This document shows positions 43,926 to 54,018 of a stretch of 64,000 bases of DNA, piece after piece. Positions within the stretch are counted from its first letter, which is position 1, and each line of letters starts with the position of its first letter. This DNA is from G963675935 sp963803125 (GTDB lineage Bacteria > Planctomycetota > Planctomycetia > Pirellulales > Thermoguttaceae): assembly GCA_963803125.1 (NCBI GenBank), contig CAWDLR010000001.1, forward strand, positions 1 through 64,000, read 5' to 3'. Under the pieces are notes generated by a model. It saw only the letters and a program-made list of their open reading frames with translations. It made no database searches and had not been told where the DNA came from. A program made the translations under genes and the position numbers.

Positions 43926-45044
43926 TCACGTTCCCAATTCTTGAAGCGTGCGCAGGAAGGTGATGACATCTTCCCGGCTTAACATGCCGATGACATGGTG
44001 ATCCCGGGTGACGGGCAACTGGTTGACTCCATCGCGGTCCATCTTCTCGAGCGCGGTCCAAAGCTCGGTATCAGGATCGATTCGCTTTAACTGTTCCAAG
44101 GGAAGCATGACCTGAGCGGCGTTCGTCGTCGTCCATTCCGAACGCGGCACTTCCTTGATCCGATGCAAAGTCATCAAACCGACGGTGTTGTCTCCGCGGG
44201 TGACGAGAAAACAGCGTTGCCCGCTGCCGAGGATGTGTTCGTCCACCAATTGCTGGAGCGTCAGATCTGCCGGAACGGCGGCGCAATGCGTGCTCATGGC
44301 CTGCGAGACTCGACGGCCCGCCAGCAGACCCTGCAACATCACTTGCTGCACCTGGGCGGAAGCCGCGTTGTCGAGGAACCAGCCGATAAAGGCGATCCAC
44401 AGCCCGCTGCCAAAGTTGCCGCCGAACATCTGCCAGACGCCGACGAAGATAAACATAAAAGCAAAAAACCGGCCCACGTGTGCTGCGATGAGGGTCGCCC
44501 GGCGCATGTTTCTCGTGATCGCCCACACAACGGCCCGGAACACGCGACCGCCGTCGAGTGGATAGCCGGGAATCAAGTTGAACAGCACCAGGGCCAGATT
44601 GATATAGGCCAGGTACTTTGCTAACCCCAAGAGGGGCGCCGTGCCAACTACCAGCGGCTGCACCGTGTAGAAAAGGACCGCCAGGGCCAGGCTCACCAAC
44701 GGGCCGGCGATCGCAATAAGAAACTCGGCAATCGCGCTGGGCGGTTCCGCCCCAATCTGAGCGACACCCCCGAAGAGGAAAAGCGTAATGCTGCGCACCG
44801 GAATCTTATACCGCAGCGCTATCACCGAATGTCCCAGTTCATGGAGCAGCACACTCACAAAGAGCATGATTGCGGTCACCGCGCCCATGAACCAGTACAG
44901 CAACGGCGGCCAGTCCTTAAACTCGGCGGGATAGTAACTGCCGGCCAGCATCCAAGTGAGCAGTGCGCAAATCACAAACCAGGAGTAATCCAAACCAATC
45001 GGAATCCCCAGAATCCTGCCCAACGGGATGTCGTGTCGAGTCAT
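43926..45044 (-). CDS. Site-2 (M50) membrane metalloprotease with CBS pair
   Basis: 372 residues with about six TM segments. The zinc site is H68-ELGH72 (VSVLLHELGHSVIALRYK) and the second metal motif is NLIPGYPLDGGRVFRA. Two C-terminal CBS domains (HCAAVPADLTLQQL, VIGMLSREDVITFL) could sense adenosine nucleotides. The family releases membrane-bound sigma/anti-sigma or processes small membrane proteins. The ECF sigma factor at 16403 or a SpoIIAA-like protein might be connected, which is inference. Confidence 0.9.
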   Translation of the reverse strand: MTRHDIPLGRILGIPIGLDYSWFVICALLTWMLAGSYYPAEFKDWPPLLYWFMGAVTAIMLFVSVLLHELGHSVIALRYKIPVRSITLFLFGGVAQIGAEPPSAIAEFLIAIAGPLVSLALAVLFYTVQPLVVGTAPLLGLAKYLAYINLALVLFNLIPGYPLDGGRVFRAVVWAITRNMRRATLIAAHVGRFFAFMFIFVGVWQMFGGNFGSGLWIAFIGWFLDNAASAQVQQVMLQGLLAGRRVSQAMSTHCAAVPADLTLQQLVDEHILGSGQRCFLVTRGDNTVGLMTLHRIKEVPRSEWTTTNAAQVMLPLEQLKRIDPDTELWTALEKMDRDGVNQLPVTRDHHVIGMLSREDVITFLRTLQELGT

Positions 45045-45106
45045 GGGCGTTCTCCCTCAGATGGTAAACACGGTTGGTTCGAGTTGGTCATTGGCCATCA
45101 TGCGTT

Positions 45107-46531
45107 CTAGCCTTCTTTCCATTGTGTGTGGAACGTACCCTTGGAGTCCACACGCTCATAGGTGTGTGCTCCGAAATAATCACGCTGGGCCTGGATGAGA
45201 TTGGCTGGCAGCCAGGCGCTGCGATAGGCGTCGAGATAACCCAACGAAACCATCAACCCCGGGGCCGGCACCCCTGACTCCGTTGCCTGGCACACCACCC
45301 GGCGCAAATCTTCCTGACGTTCCATGACCTTGCGCGACAAGTTGGGATCCAGCAGTACATTTGGCAGATCATGCTTCGCGTGGAACGCCGCGCAGATGTC
45401 TTCCAGCAACGCAGCGCGAATGATGCAGCCGCCCCGCCAGATCCGCGCCACGGCTTCAAGGTCGAGGTGATACTCGTATTTGTCCGAAGCAACCACCAAG
45501 AGCGACAAGCCTTGCGCATAGGTGGTAATCATCCCGGCATAAAGCGCGCGGCCAAGTTGCGTGAGGAACGTGTCGTGGTCGCCGGTGAATCGCCGCTGGG
45601 ATCGCTGATAAATTGCGCTGGCCTGCTCGCGTTCCTTGGCGAACACTGACAAATCCCGCATTGCAACCGCCAGGTCGATTGTAGGAATCGGCACTTGCAG
45701 TTCCATTGCGCTCTGCGAAGTCCACATGCCGGTGCCTTTCTGTTTGGCCACGTCGAGGATTTCGTCGATCAGCCGTTTGCCGGTCCCCTTATCCTGTTGG
45801 GAGAGAATATGGCTGGTGATCTCCACAAGATAGCCATTGAGTTCGCCCTTGTTCCAGGAAGCATAGACCTCACGCATTTCATCGTCGTTCAAGCCAAGGC
45901 CGCGTTTCATCAGGTCGTAGGTTTCGGCGATAAGTTGCATCACCCCGTATTCGATGCCGTTGTGGACCATCTTCACGAAGTGCCCGGCCGATCCGGGACC
46001 GAGATAGGTCACGCACGGATCGCCGTTCACCCTGGCCGCGACAGCTTCCAGCACCGGGCGGACTCGTTCATAAGCGTCTTTCGGTCCGCCGGGCATGATG
46101 CTCGGGCCGCGACGCGCGCCTTCTTCTCCTCCCGAGACGCCTACACCGAGGAATTGCATGCCCTTCGCCGTCAAGTTGCGGACGCGCACGTCGGTATCTT
46201 TGAAGTAGGAGTTGCCGGCATTGATGATGAGATCGCCCTTGTCCAAGTGCGGCAACAAGTCCTTGATGACCGAATCCACGGGAGCGCCGGCAGGCACAAG
46301 CATCATCAGCGCCCGCGGCCTACGAAGCAGACCGATGAACTCCTTGATGTCGTCTACGCTGTGGACATTGTGTTCTTTCGATTCGTTTGTCAGGGCTTTG
46401 ACTTGGTTTGGATCCTTGTCATAGCCCACCACCGCAAAGCCATGGTCGGCCATGTTCAGCACGAGATTGCGCCCCATGACGCCTAAACCGGCCATGCCGA
46501 TCTCATATTGTTGTGAATGCCTATTTGTCAT
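45107..46531 (-). CDS. gnd: 6-phosphogluconate dehydrogenase (decarboxylating)
   Basis: 474 residues from ATG 46531; the corrected malQ frame ends across this ATG (ATGA). NADP-binding GLGVMGRNLVLNMADHG, substrate motif GVSGGEEGARRGPSIMPGG and the C-terminal YFGAHTYERVD are all present. Converts 6-phosphogluconate to ribulose 5-phosphate with NADPH and CO2, which rpiB then isomerises. Full length for the family. Confidence 0.95.
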   Translation of the reverse strand: MTNRHSQQYEIGMAGLGVMGRNLVLNMADHGFAVVGYDKDPNQVKALTNESKEHNVHSVDDIKEFIGLLRRPRALMMLVPAGAPVDSVIKDLLPHLDKGDLIINAGNSYFKDTDVRVRNLTAKGMQFLGVGVSGGEEGARRGPSIMPGGPKDAYERVRPVLEAVAARVNGDPCVTYLGPGSAGHFVKMVHNGIEYGVMQLIAETYDLMKRGLGLNDDEMREVYASWNKGELNGYLVEITSHILSQQDKGTGKRLIDEILDVAKQKGTGMWTSQSAMELQVPIPTIDLAVAMRDLSVFAKEREQASAIYQRSQRRFTGDHDTFLTQLGRALYAGMITTYAQGLSLLVVASDKYEYHLDLEAVARIWRGGCIIRAALLEDICAAFHAKHDLPNVLLDPNLSRKVMERQEDLRRVVCQATESGVPAPGLMVSLGYLDAYRSAWLPANLIQAQRDYFGAHTYERVDSKGTFHTQWKEG

Positions 46532-48182
46532 CGTTTCACTTCCATCTCTATTCTCTGTTTCGCGTGGAGCCAATCTTGAGCGGCTTGGCCGTTCTGGCGG
46601 CCTCGTCGTTCATATAGTTCATAGGCCGCTTCGCGATCTGTGGGGTCAGGTCATCTTCCTGACAGCGAGAATCTGGGCGAGGCTCATCACTCCTTAATCG
46701 CCCATACGTTATAGTTATGCTTCGCAGCCTTTCCGCGAGTTCCTGAGTCAGCGCACCATCCTTCAGTCGCCATCGCCAATTTCTTTTTGCACTTCCGGGA
46801 AAATTCATTCTCGCCTCCGACCCCAGTTCCAGGAGGTCTTGCGCAGGAATGATGGCTGTGTCGGCGTACGATGCCAGCGCCTCACGGATCATGGTCCAGA
46901 TAATCTCTCGGTCATTTGCTCCCAGATGTTTTTGCAAGGCTTCGCGTTGTGTGCTTGGCAACTTCTGATACCAGCCTGCCGTTGTGTCGTTATCATGGGT
47001 TCCGGTATAGACCACCGATTTCACCGGATGCTGTTCTGGCGGAACTGAATTGGTTTCGAGATATGAGCCGAACTCGAATTGGAGCACCCGTGTGCCAGGA
47101 ATCTGAAGTCGATTCATTAAAGCCACCACTTCGGGTGTCGTGGCACCGAGATCATCCGCGATCAGAGGCAATAACCCAAGGGCTTCGCGGGCGGCTTTGA
47201 AAAGAGCATCGCCTCCGCCAGGTTGGTACTGTCCGTTCACAGCCGTCTTTGCTTGTGCAGGTACTTCATAGGTGCGGACAAAGCCGATGAAATGATCCAG
47301 CCGATTGACATCGAACCGTCCAAAAGCCGTCCGCAGGCGTTCGATCCACCATTTGTAGTTCTGCTTTTGCAGCGTCTCCCAGCGATACACGGGGACACCC
47401 CACACCTGCCCTGTTTTGGAGAAATAATCGGGAGGGACTCCCGCGACCACCGTAGGGTTTCCATCAGCATCCAGTTTGAAAAGCCCGGGATTAGCCCAGA
47501 CATCGGCGCTTTGGTGCGCCACGAAGAGGGGAATATCGCCGATCAGCGAGATTCCTTGGGATGTGCAGTAAGCCCTTAACTCTTTCCACTGCACGGAGAA
47601 CTGCCACTGGACAAACTGATGGTAACGTATGTCATTGGCAAAGTATTTCTGCGCGCAAATGATGGCGTCTGGCTGGCGAGTTCGCAGCTCTTGGTTCCAT
47701 CGGGTCCAATCCGAAGCGCCCTCTTTTCCCTGAATTGCCGAGAACAATGAAAAATCGTCAAGCCAGAAAGACTCCTCGCGTACAAATGCGTCGAACTCAG
47801 ATTGCCTGCCAGCGTGCCTATGTTCTTCAAAATGTTCAAATGCCTTTCTTAACCATCGCAGCTTCAAGCGTGCTGCCGCGAGATAGTTCACCTTTCCCTC
47901 GTCCCCAGAAATTGGAGGCTCGATATCTTGGCGGCCAAGGAGCCCCTGCTCCACCAACCGGTCGGGACTCACCAGGAGCGGATTACCCCCAAAGGCAGAC
48001 AGTGACTGGTAAGGCGAATTGTCTTCCCCTGCTGGGCCGATGGGAAGCATCTGCCACCAACGTTGTCCACTCTTGACCAAGAAATCCACAAAGGCAGTTG
48101 CCGCGGGCCCCAGATCGCCGATGGGATAGGGGTTGGAAAGGGAGGTCGGATGGAGAAGTATCCCGGAGGCTCGTTGTTTCAT
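46528..48182 (-). CDS. malQ: 4-alpha-glucanotransferase with frameshifted DUF2934 tail
   Basis: GH77 amylomaltase: GILLHPTSLSNPYPIGDLG, FDVNRLDHFIGFVRTYEVP, LIADDLG and THDNDTTAG. It transfers glucan chains so that glycogen phosphorylase can use short malto-oligomers. The frame ends at 46548, but the tail LTPQIAKRPMNYMN is abnormal. With one G restored in GAAGCGGCCTATG it becomes AYELYERRGRQNGQAAQDWL, a DUF2934 motif, and ends at TGA 46528, overlapping gnd ATG (ATGA). The extended span lacks one base of a multiple of three. The catalytic part is intact either way. Lies 15 bases from glgP. Confidence 0.9.
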
Positions 48183-48197
48183 GTGGAATCCCTTGAT

Positions 48198-50752
48198 TCA
48201 CCACCGCTGCCAGAGAATGGGATCGACTTCCAGGGGCACCGCAACGCCGGCGCAGTGCGGTATTACTCGCGCCGTATAGTCCGTTGCGGGACGGGTCGCC
48301 GAGACCGATGCGCGATATATCCCCCCACGCGGTTCGCCAGCCGGTGGTTGGACGCGAATCATCTCCTGTCGGATCGGACTGCTGCCATTGATCCCATCGG
48401 CATACAGCTCGACGCGCACGACGTTCGGATCGAGGTCATTGAGATACACCTCTGCCTCAAAGATGTGCTGGGCCGCATTGGTCTGTACCTTCACCTCTCC
48501 AAAGCGTAGCGTGCCCCATTTTTCTTTCAGGGTATGTTCCCAATTGACTATGTTCCTGCCCGCTGCGCCTTTATCGGCAGCACGCTCACGGTAGCCGGCT
48601 GCGGCCGGAAGGTAATGTTGCTCGGTGTATTCGCGCACCGTGCGGTTGGCGGAGAAGCGCGGTGCCAGCCGTGCCATGCTTTCCCGCATCCGCTGGACCC
48701 ATGCCGTGGGAATGCCACTCTCGTCTCGGGTGTAAAACTCCGGGACCACCTCCCGTTCGAGCAGGTCATAGAGTGCCTCGGCTTCAGCAGCGTCCCATGC
48801 CGGATCGTCGCCATGTTCCTTGCCGTCACCCAGCGCCCAGCCTACTTCAGGCGTGTAGGCTTCCGCCCACCAGCCATCCAACTCCGAGAGATTGATGCCA
48901 CCATTGACAAGAACCTTCATACCGCTGGTGCCGCTAGCCTCCCAGGGCCGCCGTGGCGTATTGACCCAGACGTCCACCCCCTGCACCAGGCGCTCGGTCA
49001 AAAGCATGTCATAGTCGCTGACAAAGACCACATGGGGGCGGGCTTCCGGCCGCTGGATGAAGCGAGTCCACTGCCGTATCAGATCCTGCCCCGCCTGATC
49101 CGCGGGATGGGCCTTCCCGGCAAGAATGAGTTGTACCGGGCGCTCGGGATTGCTCAACAGACGCAGCAGTCGCTCGGGATCATGCAGTAACAGGTTTGGT
49201 CTCTTGTACGTCGCGAAGCGGCGCGCAAATCCCAGCGTCAATACGTTGGGATCAAACAAATGCTTCGCACTGTCAACCACCTCGGGCGACGCACCGGAAC
49301 CTGCAAGTTGCAGAGAGACGCGCTGGCGAACGTACTGGACAAAAGACTTGCTGAGCGGCGGTGCGCAGTTGCCAGAGGTTCGCGTCAGAAACACATCGAA
49401 TGTCCTGCTCCAGGGTTTCCACAGTTCCCAACCAGCGATCCTTTCCACAGACCGCCATCCAAAGATCGTCGGCTTCCTTCGAGTCCCAACTTGGCACGTG
49501 GACTCCATTGGTCACGTGTCCGACCGGTACTTCGTTCTCCGGCCAGTGCGGAAAGAGCGGTGCGAAGATGTGCCGGCTCACGTTCCCATGCAAGCGACTT
49601 ACACCATTGACCGCCCCGCTGCCACGGATTGCCAAATAGGCCATGTTGAAACTCTCTGACAAGTCGTTCGGGTTCTGGCGGCCCAGAGCCAGCAAATCGT
49701 GAACGGTAATGCCAAGCTTCTCTTGGGCGTACCGGCCGAGATATTGTTCGATTAGAACCGGCGCGAAGCGGTCAAAGCCCGCGGCCACCGCGGTGTGGGT
49801 GGTGAAAAGGTTGCCCGCTCGCGTGACGGCCAGTGCGACATCGAACGGCTGCCCCGTCTCGTCCATGAAAGTTCGGGCTCGTTCCAAAATGGCGAACGCC
49901 GCATGTCCTTCATTCAGGTGGCAGACTTCCGGCTGGATGCCCAGCGCGTGGAGCAACCGCCATCCGCCGATTCCCAACACGAATTCTTGTTTGAGTCGCA
50001 GTTCCGGCCCGCCCCCATAAAGCTCGCTGGTAATGCCTCTGTGAGCCGGAAAGTTCGCGAGGTCGTTGGTGTCCAAGAGATAAAGCTGTACACGGCCGAC
50101 CTGGACCTGCCAGGCGCGCAGCCAGACCGAGTAACCGGGCAACGCGATTTCCAACCGCAGCCATTCTCCGTTCGGTTGACGCAACGGCGTGATCGGCAAC
50201 TGTCCGGGGTCGTTGTATGGGAAGAGCGCCTGCTGCACTCCATCCTTGTCAATCACTTGGCGAAAATAGCCTTGCTGGTAGAGCAGCCCCACGGCAACCA
50301 CGGGCACCCCCAGATCACTGGCCGCTTTGAGCTGATCACCAGCTACATTGCCAAGCCCGCCCGAATAGATGGGCAAAGCCTCGCTCAACATGAATTCCAT
50401 GCTGAAATACGCGACACAGGTAAGGGGAGAGTGCGCGTAGGTCTGCTGAAACCATGCGGGCGTCTCCGCCGCCTGACGTCTCGGTTTGCACAAGCGCATC
50501 TACCTTCGTGCGGAAGGCAGGATCGGCTAACACGTGCTGGAGCTTGTCTCGCGAGACCGTCTGGAGAACAACCCAGGGGTTTTGGGTGAGTTCCCAAAGC
50601 GCAGGATCAAGCTGCCGCCACACGTCATCGGCGTAGTGATTCCAGGACCATCGCATGTCCAGGGCAAGCTCGGCCAAAGGACCGAAACCCTCGACTTCCG
50701 TGGGTAGAAAACAGTACATCGAGTTGCTGACAACACGTGTTGGTTTGCTCAT
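48198..50752 (-). CDS. glgP: Glycogen/alpha-glucan phosphorylase, two frameshifts
   Basis: ATG 50752 with AAGGAGGAGACC upstream. The order is an N-terminal DUF3417-type segment (GPLAELALDMRWSWN), VAYFSMEFMLSEALPIYSGG, CHLNEGHAAFAILER, then LGFARRFATYKRPNLLL and the PLP site EASGTSGMKVLVNGG with LSELDGWWAEAY. Homology crosses three frames: breaks near 50450 (ETSGGGDA to AETPAWFQQTYA) and near 49360 (WQLRTAAQQ to SFVQYVRQRVSLQ). Each is one extra base, so the 2555-base span becomes 851 codons. It would phosphorolyse glycogen to glucose 1-phosphate for pgm. No single intact frame carries the active enzyme, so as sequenced it is inactive. Confidence 0.9.
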
Positions 50753-50787
50753 GGTCTCCTCCTTCACCTGTGTCTCGGCCGAGGCCG

Positions 50788-52446
50788 TCATTTGCTCTGT
50801 GTCCCCACCGCCAAAGCCTCGCTGACGATGGCCTGGGCCTCCTCGATGATGCGCCGCAGATGATCCGCTCCACGAAAGCTCTCGGCGTAGATTTTGTAGA
50901 TATTCTCAGTCCCTGACGGACGCGCTGCGAACCATCCGCTTTCCGCTATTACCTTCAACCCACCGATGGGATCGCCGTTGCCGGGCGCGCGGGTAAGGAT
51001 GGTCTGGATCTTTTCGCCAGCCAAGTCTGTGAAGCGAACCTGCTGCGGCGAAAGTCTCTCCAGCAATTCCTTTTGCTCCGGGGTGGCCGGCACCTCAATG
51101 CGGTCGTAAACAGGCTCACCAAACTCATGGGTGAGTTCTCGGTAGATCTCGCCGGGATCGCGGCCCATCCGGGCTGTGATCTCTGCCGCGAGCAAAGCCG
51201 GAATGATTCCATCTTTATCCGTGGTCCACACGCTCCCATCGAGACGGACGAAAGACGCTCCGGCGCTCTCCTCTCCGCCAAAGCCAAGCGAGCCGTCAAG
51301 CAAGCCATCAACAAACCACTTGAAGCCGACCGGCACCTCACAGAGCTTCCGGCCAAGCTTTGCGGCAACCCGATCGATCATCTGGGTGCTCACCACCGTC
51401 TTGCCGACCGCAGCCTCGCTGCGCCATTTTGGTCGGTGTTGGAAGAGGTAGAATATGGCGACCGAAAGGTAGTGATTAGGCGGGAGCAAGCCCGCGCCCC
51501 TGGTGACAATCCCGTGCCGGTCATGGTCGGTATCGCATGCGAAGGCGACATCGAATTGGTCCTTCAGGCCGATCAACCTCGCCATCGCATAAGGCGAGGA
51601 CGGGTCCATGCGGATCTGGCCGTCCCAATCGACCGTCATGAAACGGAAGGTCGGATCGACGGCCTCGTTGACAACCGTGAGGTTCAGCCCGTAGCGCTCG
51701 GCAATCGGCTTCCAATAGTGGACACCGGCGCCACCCAACGGATCGACCCCCAAGCTGATCTTCGCACCGCGAATCACATCCATGTCGATCACATGGCCGA
51801 GGTCGCTCGTGTAGGCGTCGAGGTAGTTGTGGCGGTGGGTTGTGGAGGCCCGAAGCGCCTTCTCGAAAGGAATCCTTTTAACACCCCGGAGGCCACTGTC
51901 GAGAAACTCGTTCGCCTTCACCTCGATCCAGTCCGTGACGACTGGCTCAGCCGGCCCGCCGTTTGGTGGATTGTACTTGAAGCCGCCGTCATGGGGTGGA
52001 TTATGCGAAGGCGTGATTACGATGCCATCGGCAAGACCCGTTTTCCGCCCGCGGTTGTACGTCAGAATCGCGTGAGAAATGGCAGGGGTCGGGGTATACT
52101 CATCCCCCTCCGCGATCATGACTTCCACGCCGTTGGCCGCCAGCACCTCAAGCGCGCCGGCAACCGCTGGCACGGAGAGTGCATGTGTATCCATGCCGAG
52201 GAACAACGGTCCGTCGATCTTCTGCTGTGCCCGGTACAGGCAAATGGCCTGACTTATGGCCAGGATATGCCACTCGTTGAAAGCCTTATCGAAGGCGGAA
52301 CCGCGGTGCCCTGACGTTCCAAATGCAACCCGTTGTTCCGGCACCGAGGCGTCAGGCGTCTCGGTATAATAGGCCGTGACAAGCCTGGGTACATTAACCA
52401 GCATCCCCGGTTCGGCCGGCTTGCCCGCAAACGGGCTCACTTTCAT
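50788..52446 (-). CDS. pgm: Alpha-phosphoglucomutase
   Basis: 552 residues from ATG 52446. Converts glucose 1-phosphate to glucose 6-phosphate. Phosphoserine Ser147 in ITPSHNPPHDGG, plus GTSGHRG, DTDHDRHG (metal loop) and the substrate loop GGEESAGAS. C-terminal RPSGTENIYKIYAES binds phosphate. It overlaps the ferritin-like gene by four bases. Connects glgP to zwf and pgi. Confidence 0.95.
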   Translation of the reverse strand: MKVSPFAGKPAEPGMLVNVPRLVTAYYTETPDASVPEQRVAFGTSGHRGSAFDKAFNEWHILAISQAICLYRAQQKIDGPLFLGMDTHALSVPAVAGALEVLAANGVEVMIAEGDEYTPTPAISHAILTYNRGRKTGLADGIVITPSHNPPHDGGFKYNPPNGGPAEPVVTDWIEVKANEFLDSGLRGVKRIPFEKALRASTTHRHNYLDAYTSDLGHVIDMDVIRGAKISLGVDPLGGAGVHYWKPIAERYGLNLTVVNEAVDPTFRFMTVDWDGQIRMDPSSPYAMARLIGLKDQFDVAFACDTDHDRHGIVTRGAGLLPPNHYLSVAIFYLFQHRPKWRSEAAVGKTVVSTQMIDRVAAKLGRKLCEVPVGFKWFVDGLLDGSLGFGGEESAGASFVRLDGSVWTTDKDGIIPALLAAEITARMGRDPGEIYRELTHEFGEPVYDRIEVPATPEQKELLERLSPQQVRFTDLAGEKIQTILTRAPGNGDPIGGLKVIAESGWFAARPSGTENIYKIYAESFRGADHLRRIIEEAQAIVSEALAVGTQSK

Positions 52447-52760
52447 GGCACTTTCCCCTGCTTCATTTTCTCGATTTCTTCTTCTACTTCTTCTGCCCCC
52501 TCGGCGTAACACTTTTCTTCATCGGGGGCAAGCTCGCGAAGCAATCTCAGAAACTCTCCAGCGTGTACCCGTTCCTCATCTGCTATGTCCTTGAGCACTT
52601 CCACGGCCAGCTTGTTGTCGGTTGACTCGGCAAGCTGCATGTACAACTGAATTGCTTCGTACTCTGCGGCCACCATGAAACGAATTGCTCTGACGAGTTC
52701 CGCATCCGTGAGCTTCCTGTTGTTTGCTAGCCCTGAAAAAGGCGATCCGAACTCCGGCAT
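52443..52760 (-). CDS. Small ferritin-like/rubrerythrin-type helical protein
   Basis: 105 residues from ATG 52760, GGAGAAAAGAC upstream. A four-helix-bundle half with metal-ligand pattern MVAAEYEAIQLYMQLAEST and DIADEERVHAGEFLRLLREL (E-E and E-x-x-H). The acidic tail EGAEEVEEEIEK is long. Short ferritin-like proteins of this kind occur in encapsulin cargos and stress islands; no encapsulin gene is seen here. Overlaps rpiB and pgm, so it is tightly coupled to sugar metabolism genes. Confidence 0.7.
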   Translation of the reverse strand: MPEFGSPFSGLANNRKLTDAELVRAIRFMVAAEYEAIQLYMQLAESTDNKLAVEVLKDIADEERVHAGEFLRLLRELAPDEEKCYAEGAEEVEEEIEKMKQGKVP

Positions 52761-53314
52761 GTCTTTTCTCCCTTCTTGCTGTCTTCTGATGGGACGGCAT
52801 AAAGCCCTCGCCTTACAGGCAAGGGTGGTTCGCTCTGGGTTTCGAGTTCCGCGACTTTGGCCAAACGGCGATGATGACGCTCGGCACCACTGAATCGGGC
52901 ATCTAAAAATGTCTTGACCAGTTCCCAGGCGAGCGCATCGCCGACCACGCGGCCGCCCAGGCACATCACGTTCAGGTTGTCGTCCTCGACCCCTTGGTGC
53001 GCTGAAAAAGTCTCATGGATCAGACACGCCCGCACGCCGGACACCTTGTTCGCGACAACGCACGCACCCACGCCACTACCGCAGATGGCCACGCCGCGAT
53101 CGGCCTCTCCACCGGCCACCGCTCGGGCCAAGGGCACGACAAAATCTGGATAGTCATCATCTGGCCTCGGCTCACCGTCACCACAATCGAGCACTTCGTA
53201 GCCAGCCCCGCGTAACACCCCGACCAAATATTCCTTTAACGCAAAACCTCCGTGATCGGCAGCGACCCCAATGCGTTTCGGAATTATCGGCGATACTGCT
53301 GGGCAATCAGGCAT
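52727..53314 (-). CDS. rpiB: Ribose-5-phosphate isomerase B
   Basis: 195 residues from ATG 53314 with TGGAGAGAAACA upstream. Active-site AADHGGFALKEYLVGV (His21), catalytic Cys78 in VAICGSGVGACVVANKV and NLNVMCLGGRVVG. Usual length is about 150; the C-terminal extension of some 40 residues (after AELETQSE) overlaps the ferritin-like gene start and may be fortuitous. Interconverts ribulose and ribose 5-phosphates and leads gnd product toward xylulose/ribose phosphates for xfp. A ribulose-phosphate 3-epimerase is missing from the window. Confidence 0.9.
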   Translation of the reverse strand: MPDCPAVSPIIPKRIGVAADHGGFALKEYLVGVLRGAGYEVLDCGDGEPRPDDDYPDFVVPLARAVAGGEADRGVAICGSGVGACVVANKVSGVRACLIHETFSAHQGVEDDNLNVMCLGGRVVGDALAWELVKTFLDARFSGAERHHRRLAKVAELETQSEPPLPVRRGLYAVPSEDSKKGEKTCRSSDRLFQG

Positions 53315-53388
53315 TGTTTCTCTCCAGCAAGGCTAATGCTCGTTTGCAGACGCTCCCATCTGCCCTCATCGACAGCAAGCGATTCTGG

Positions 53389-53751
53389 TCAGTCTGTTGA
53401 TTTGGAGCGGTCGTCGCGTGCGTTTTTCCCTTCGGCCGTGTCCGCCGCATTGGGTTGGGCGGCCTCGGCCGGTTTTCCGCCGGAAAACTCCATCTCCTCC
53501 AAAGGATGTTTGAGAACAAGATTGTCGCTCGCCCCCGAAATCTCGCTGACGGGTACGTGTACGGTTTGGGTACCGAACCACGGTCGTTTTAGTTTCAAGT
53601 CGTCCAATGTTTCTCGGTTGAGCTTGACTTCCAAACTCTGCAACTGCCACGTTTCAACGTCGGCAAACATATCGCTGATTACGCCTACCTCACGTCCGTG
53701 CTGGCCGATGATTTGCATTCCCACCAAACTCATTACTTTCGATTGGTCCAT
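53389..53751 (-). CDS. PRC-barrel domain protein
   Basis: 120 residues. SLVGMQIIGQHGREVGVISD and WQLQSLEVKLNRETLDDLKL give a single PRC-barrel with a beta-rich second part; the C-terminus is a charged, disordered tail (AEGKNARDDRSKSTD). Role unknown; the larger PRC protein at 39762 shares only the fold. Confidence 0.65.
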   Translation of the reverse strand: MDQSKVMSLVGMQIIGQHGREVGVISDMFADVETWQLQSLEVKLNRETLDDLKLKRPWFGTQTVHVPVSEISGASDNLVLKHPLEEMEFSGGKPAEAAQPNAADTAEGKNARDDRSKSTD

Positions 53752-53804
53752 TTTCGGTTCCTCGTGATAGACAGGTTAGGTTGGGGGTTCTTCATGATCT
53801 ACGG

Positions 53805-53960
53805 TCACGAGACCATTATTGTCCGCCCAAGGTACGGGCACCAGTGGGTATCGACCACAACGCCACCGTAATGGACCGCCACTCGGCACAATTCCAGGCA
53901 TCCGTTGTCACGAAAGACATAGTAGCCGCGACACTCCGTGGCGGCAGCATACTGCGTCAC
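53805..53960 (-). CDS. Short hypothetical protein related to the gene at 59682
   Basis: 51 residues from GTG 53960. LELCRVAVHYGGVVVDTHWC matches ELCRVAADYGGVEVHDCCF in the gene at 59682-59945 in order and spacing, so both may share a domain. Another small frame on the same DNA (starting MSFVTTDAWNCAEW) is possible, but its sequence does not match. Possibly a fragment. Confidence 0.4.
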   Translation of the reverse strand: MTQYAAATECRGYYVFRDNGCLELCRVAVHYGGVVVDTHWCPYLGRTIMVS

Positions 53961-54018
53961 AGAGTGCGGCGGCTACTTTGGGCTCTCTATCTCTCGCCGC
54001 TTGCCTAATTGGCCTGAT

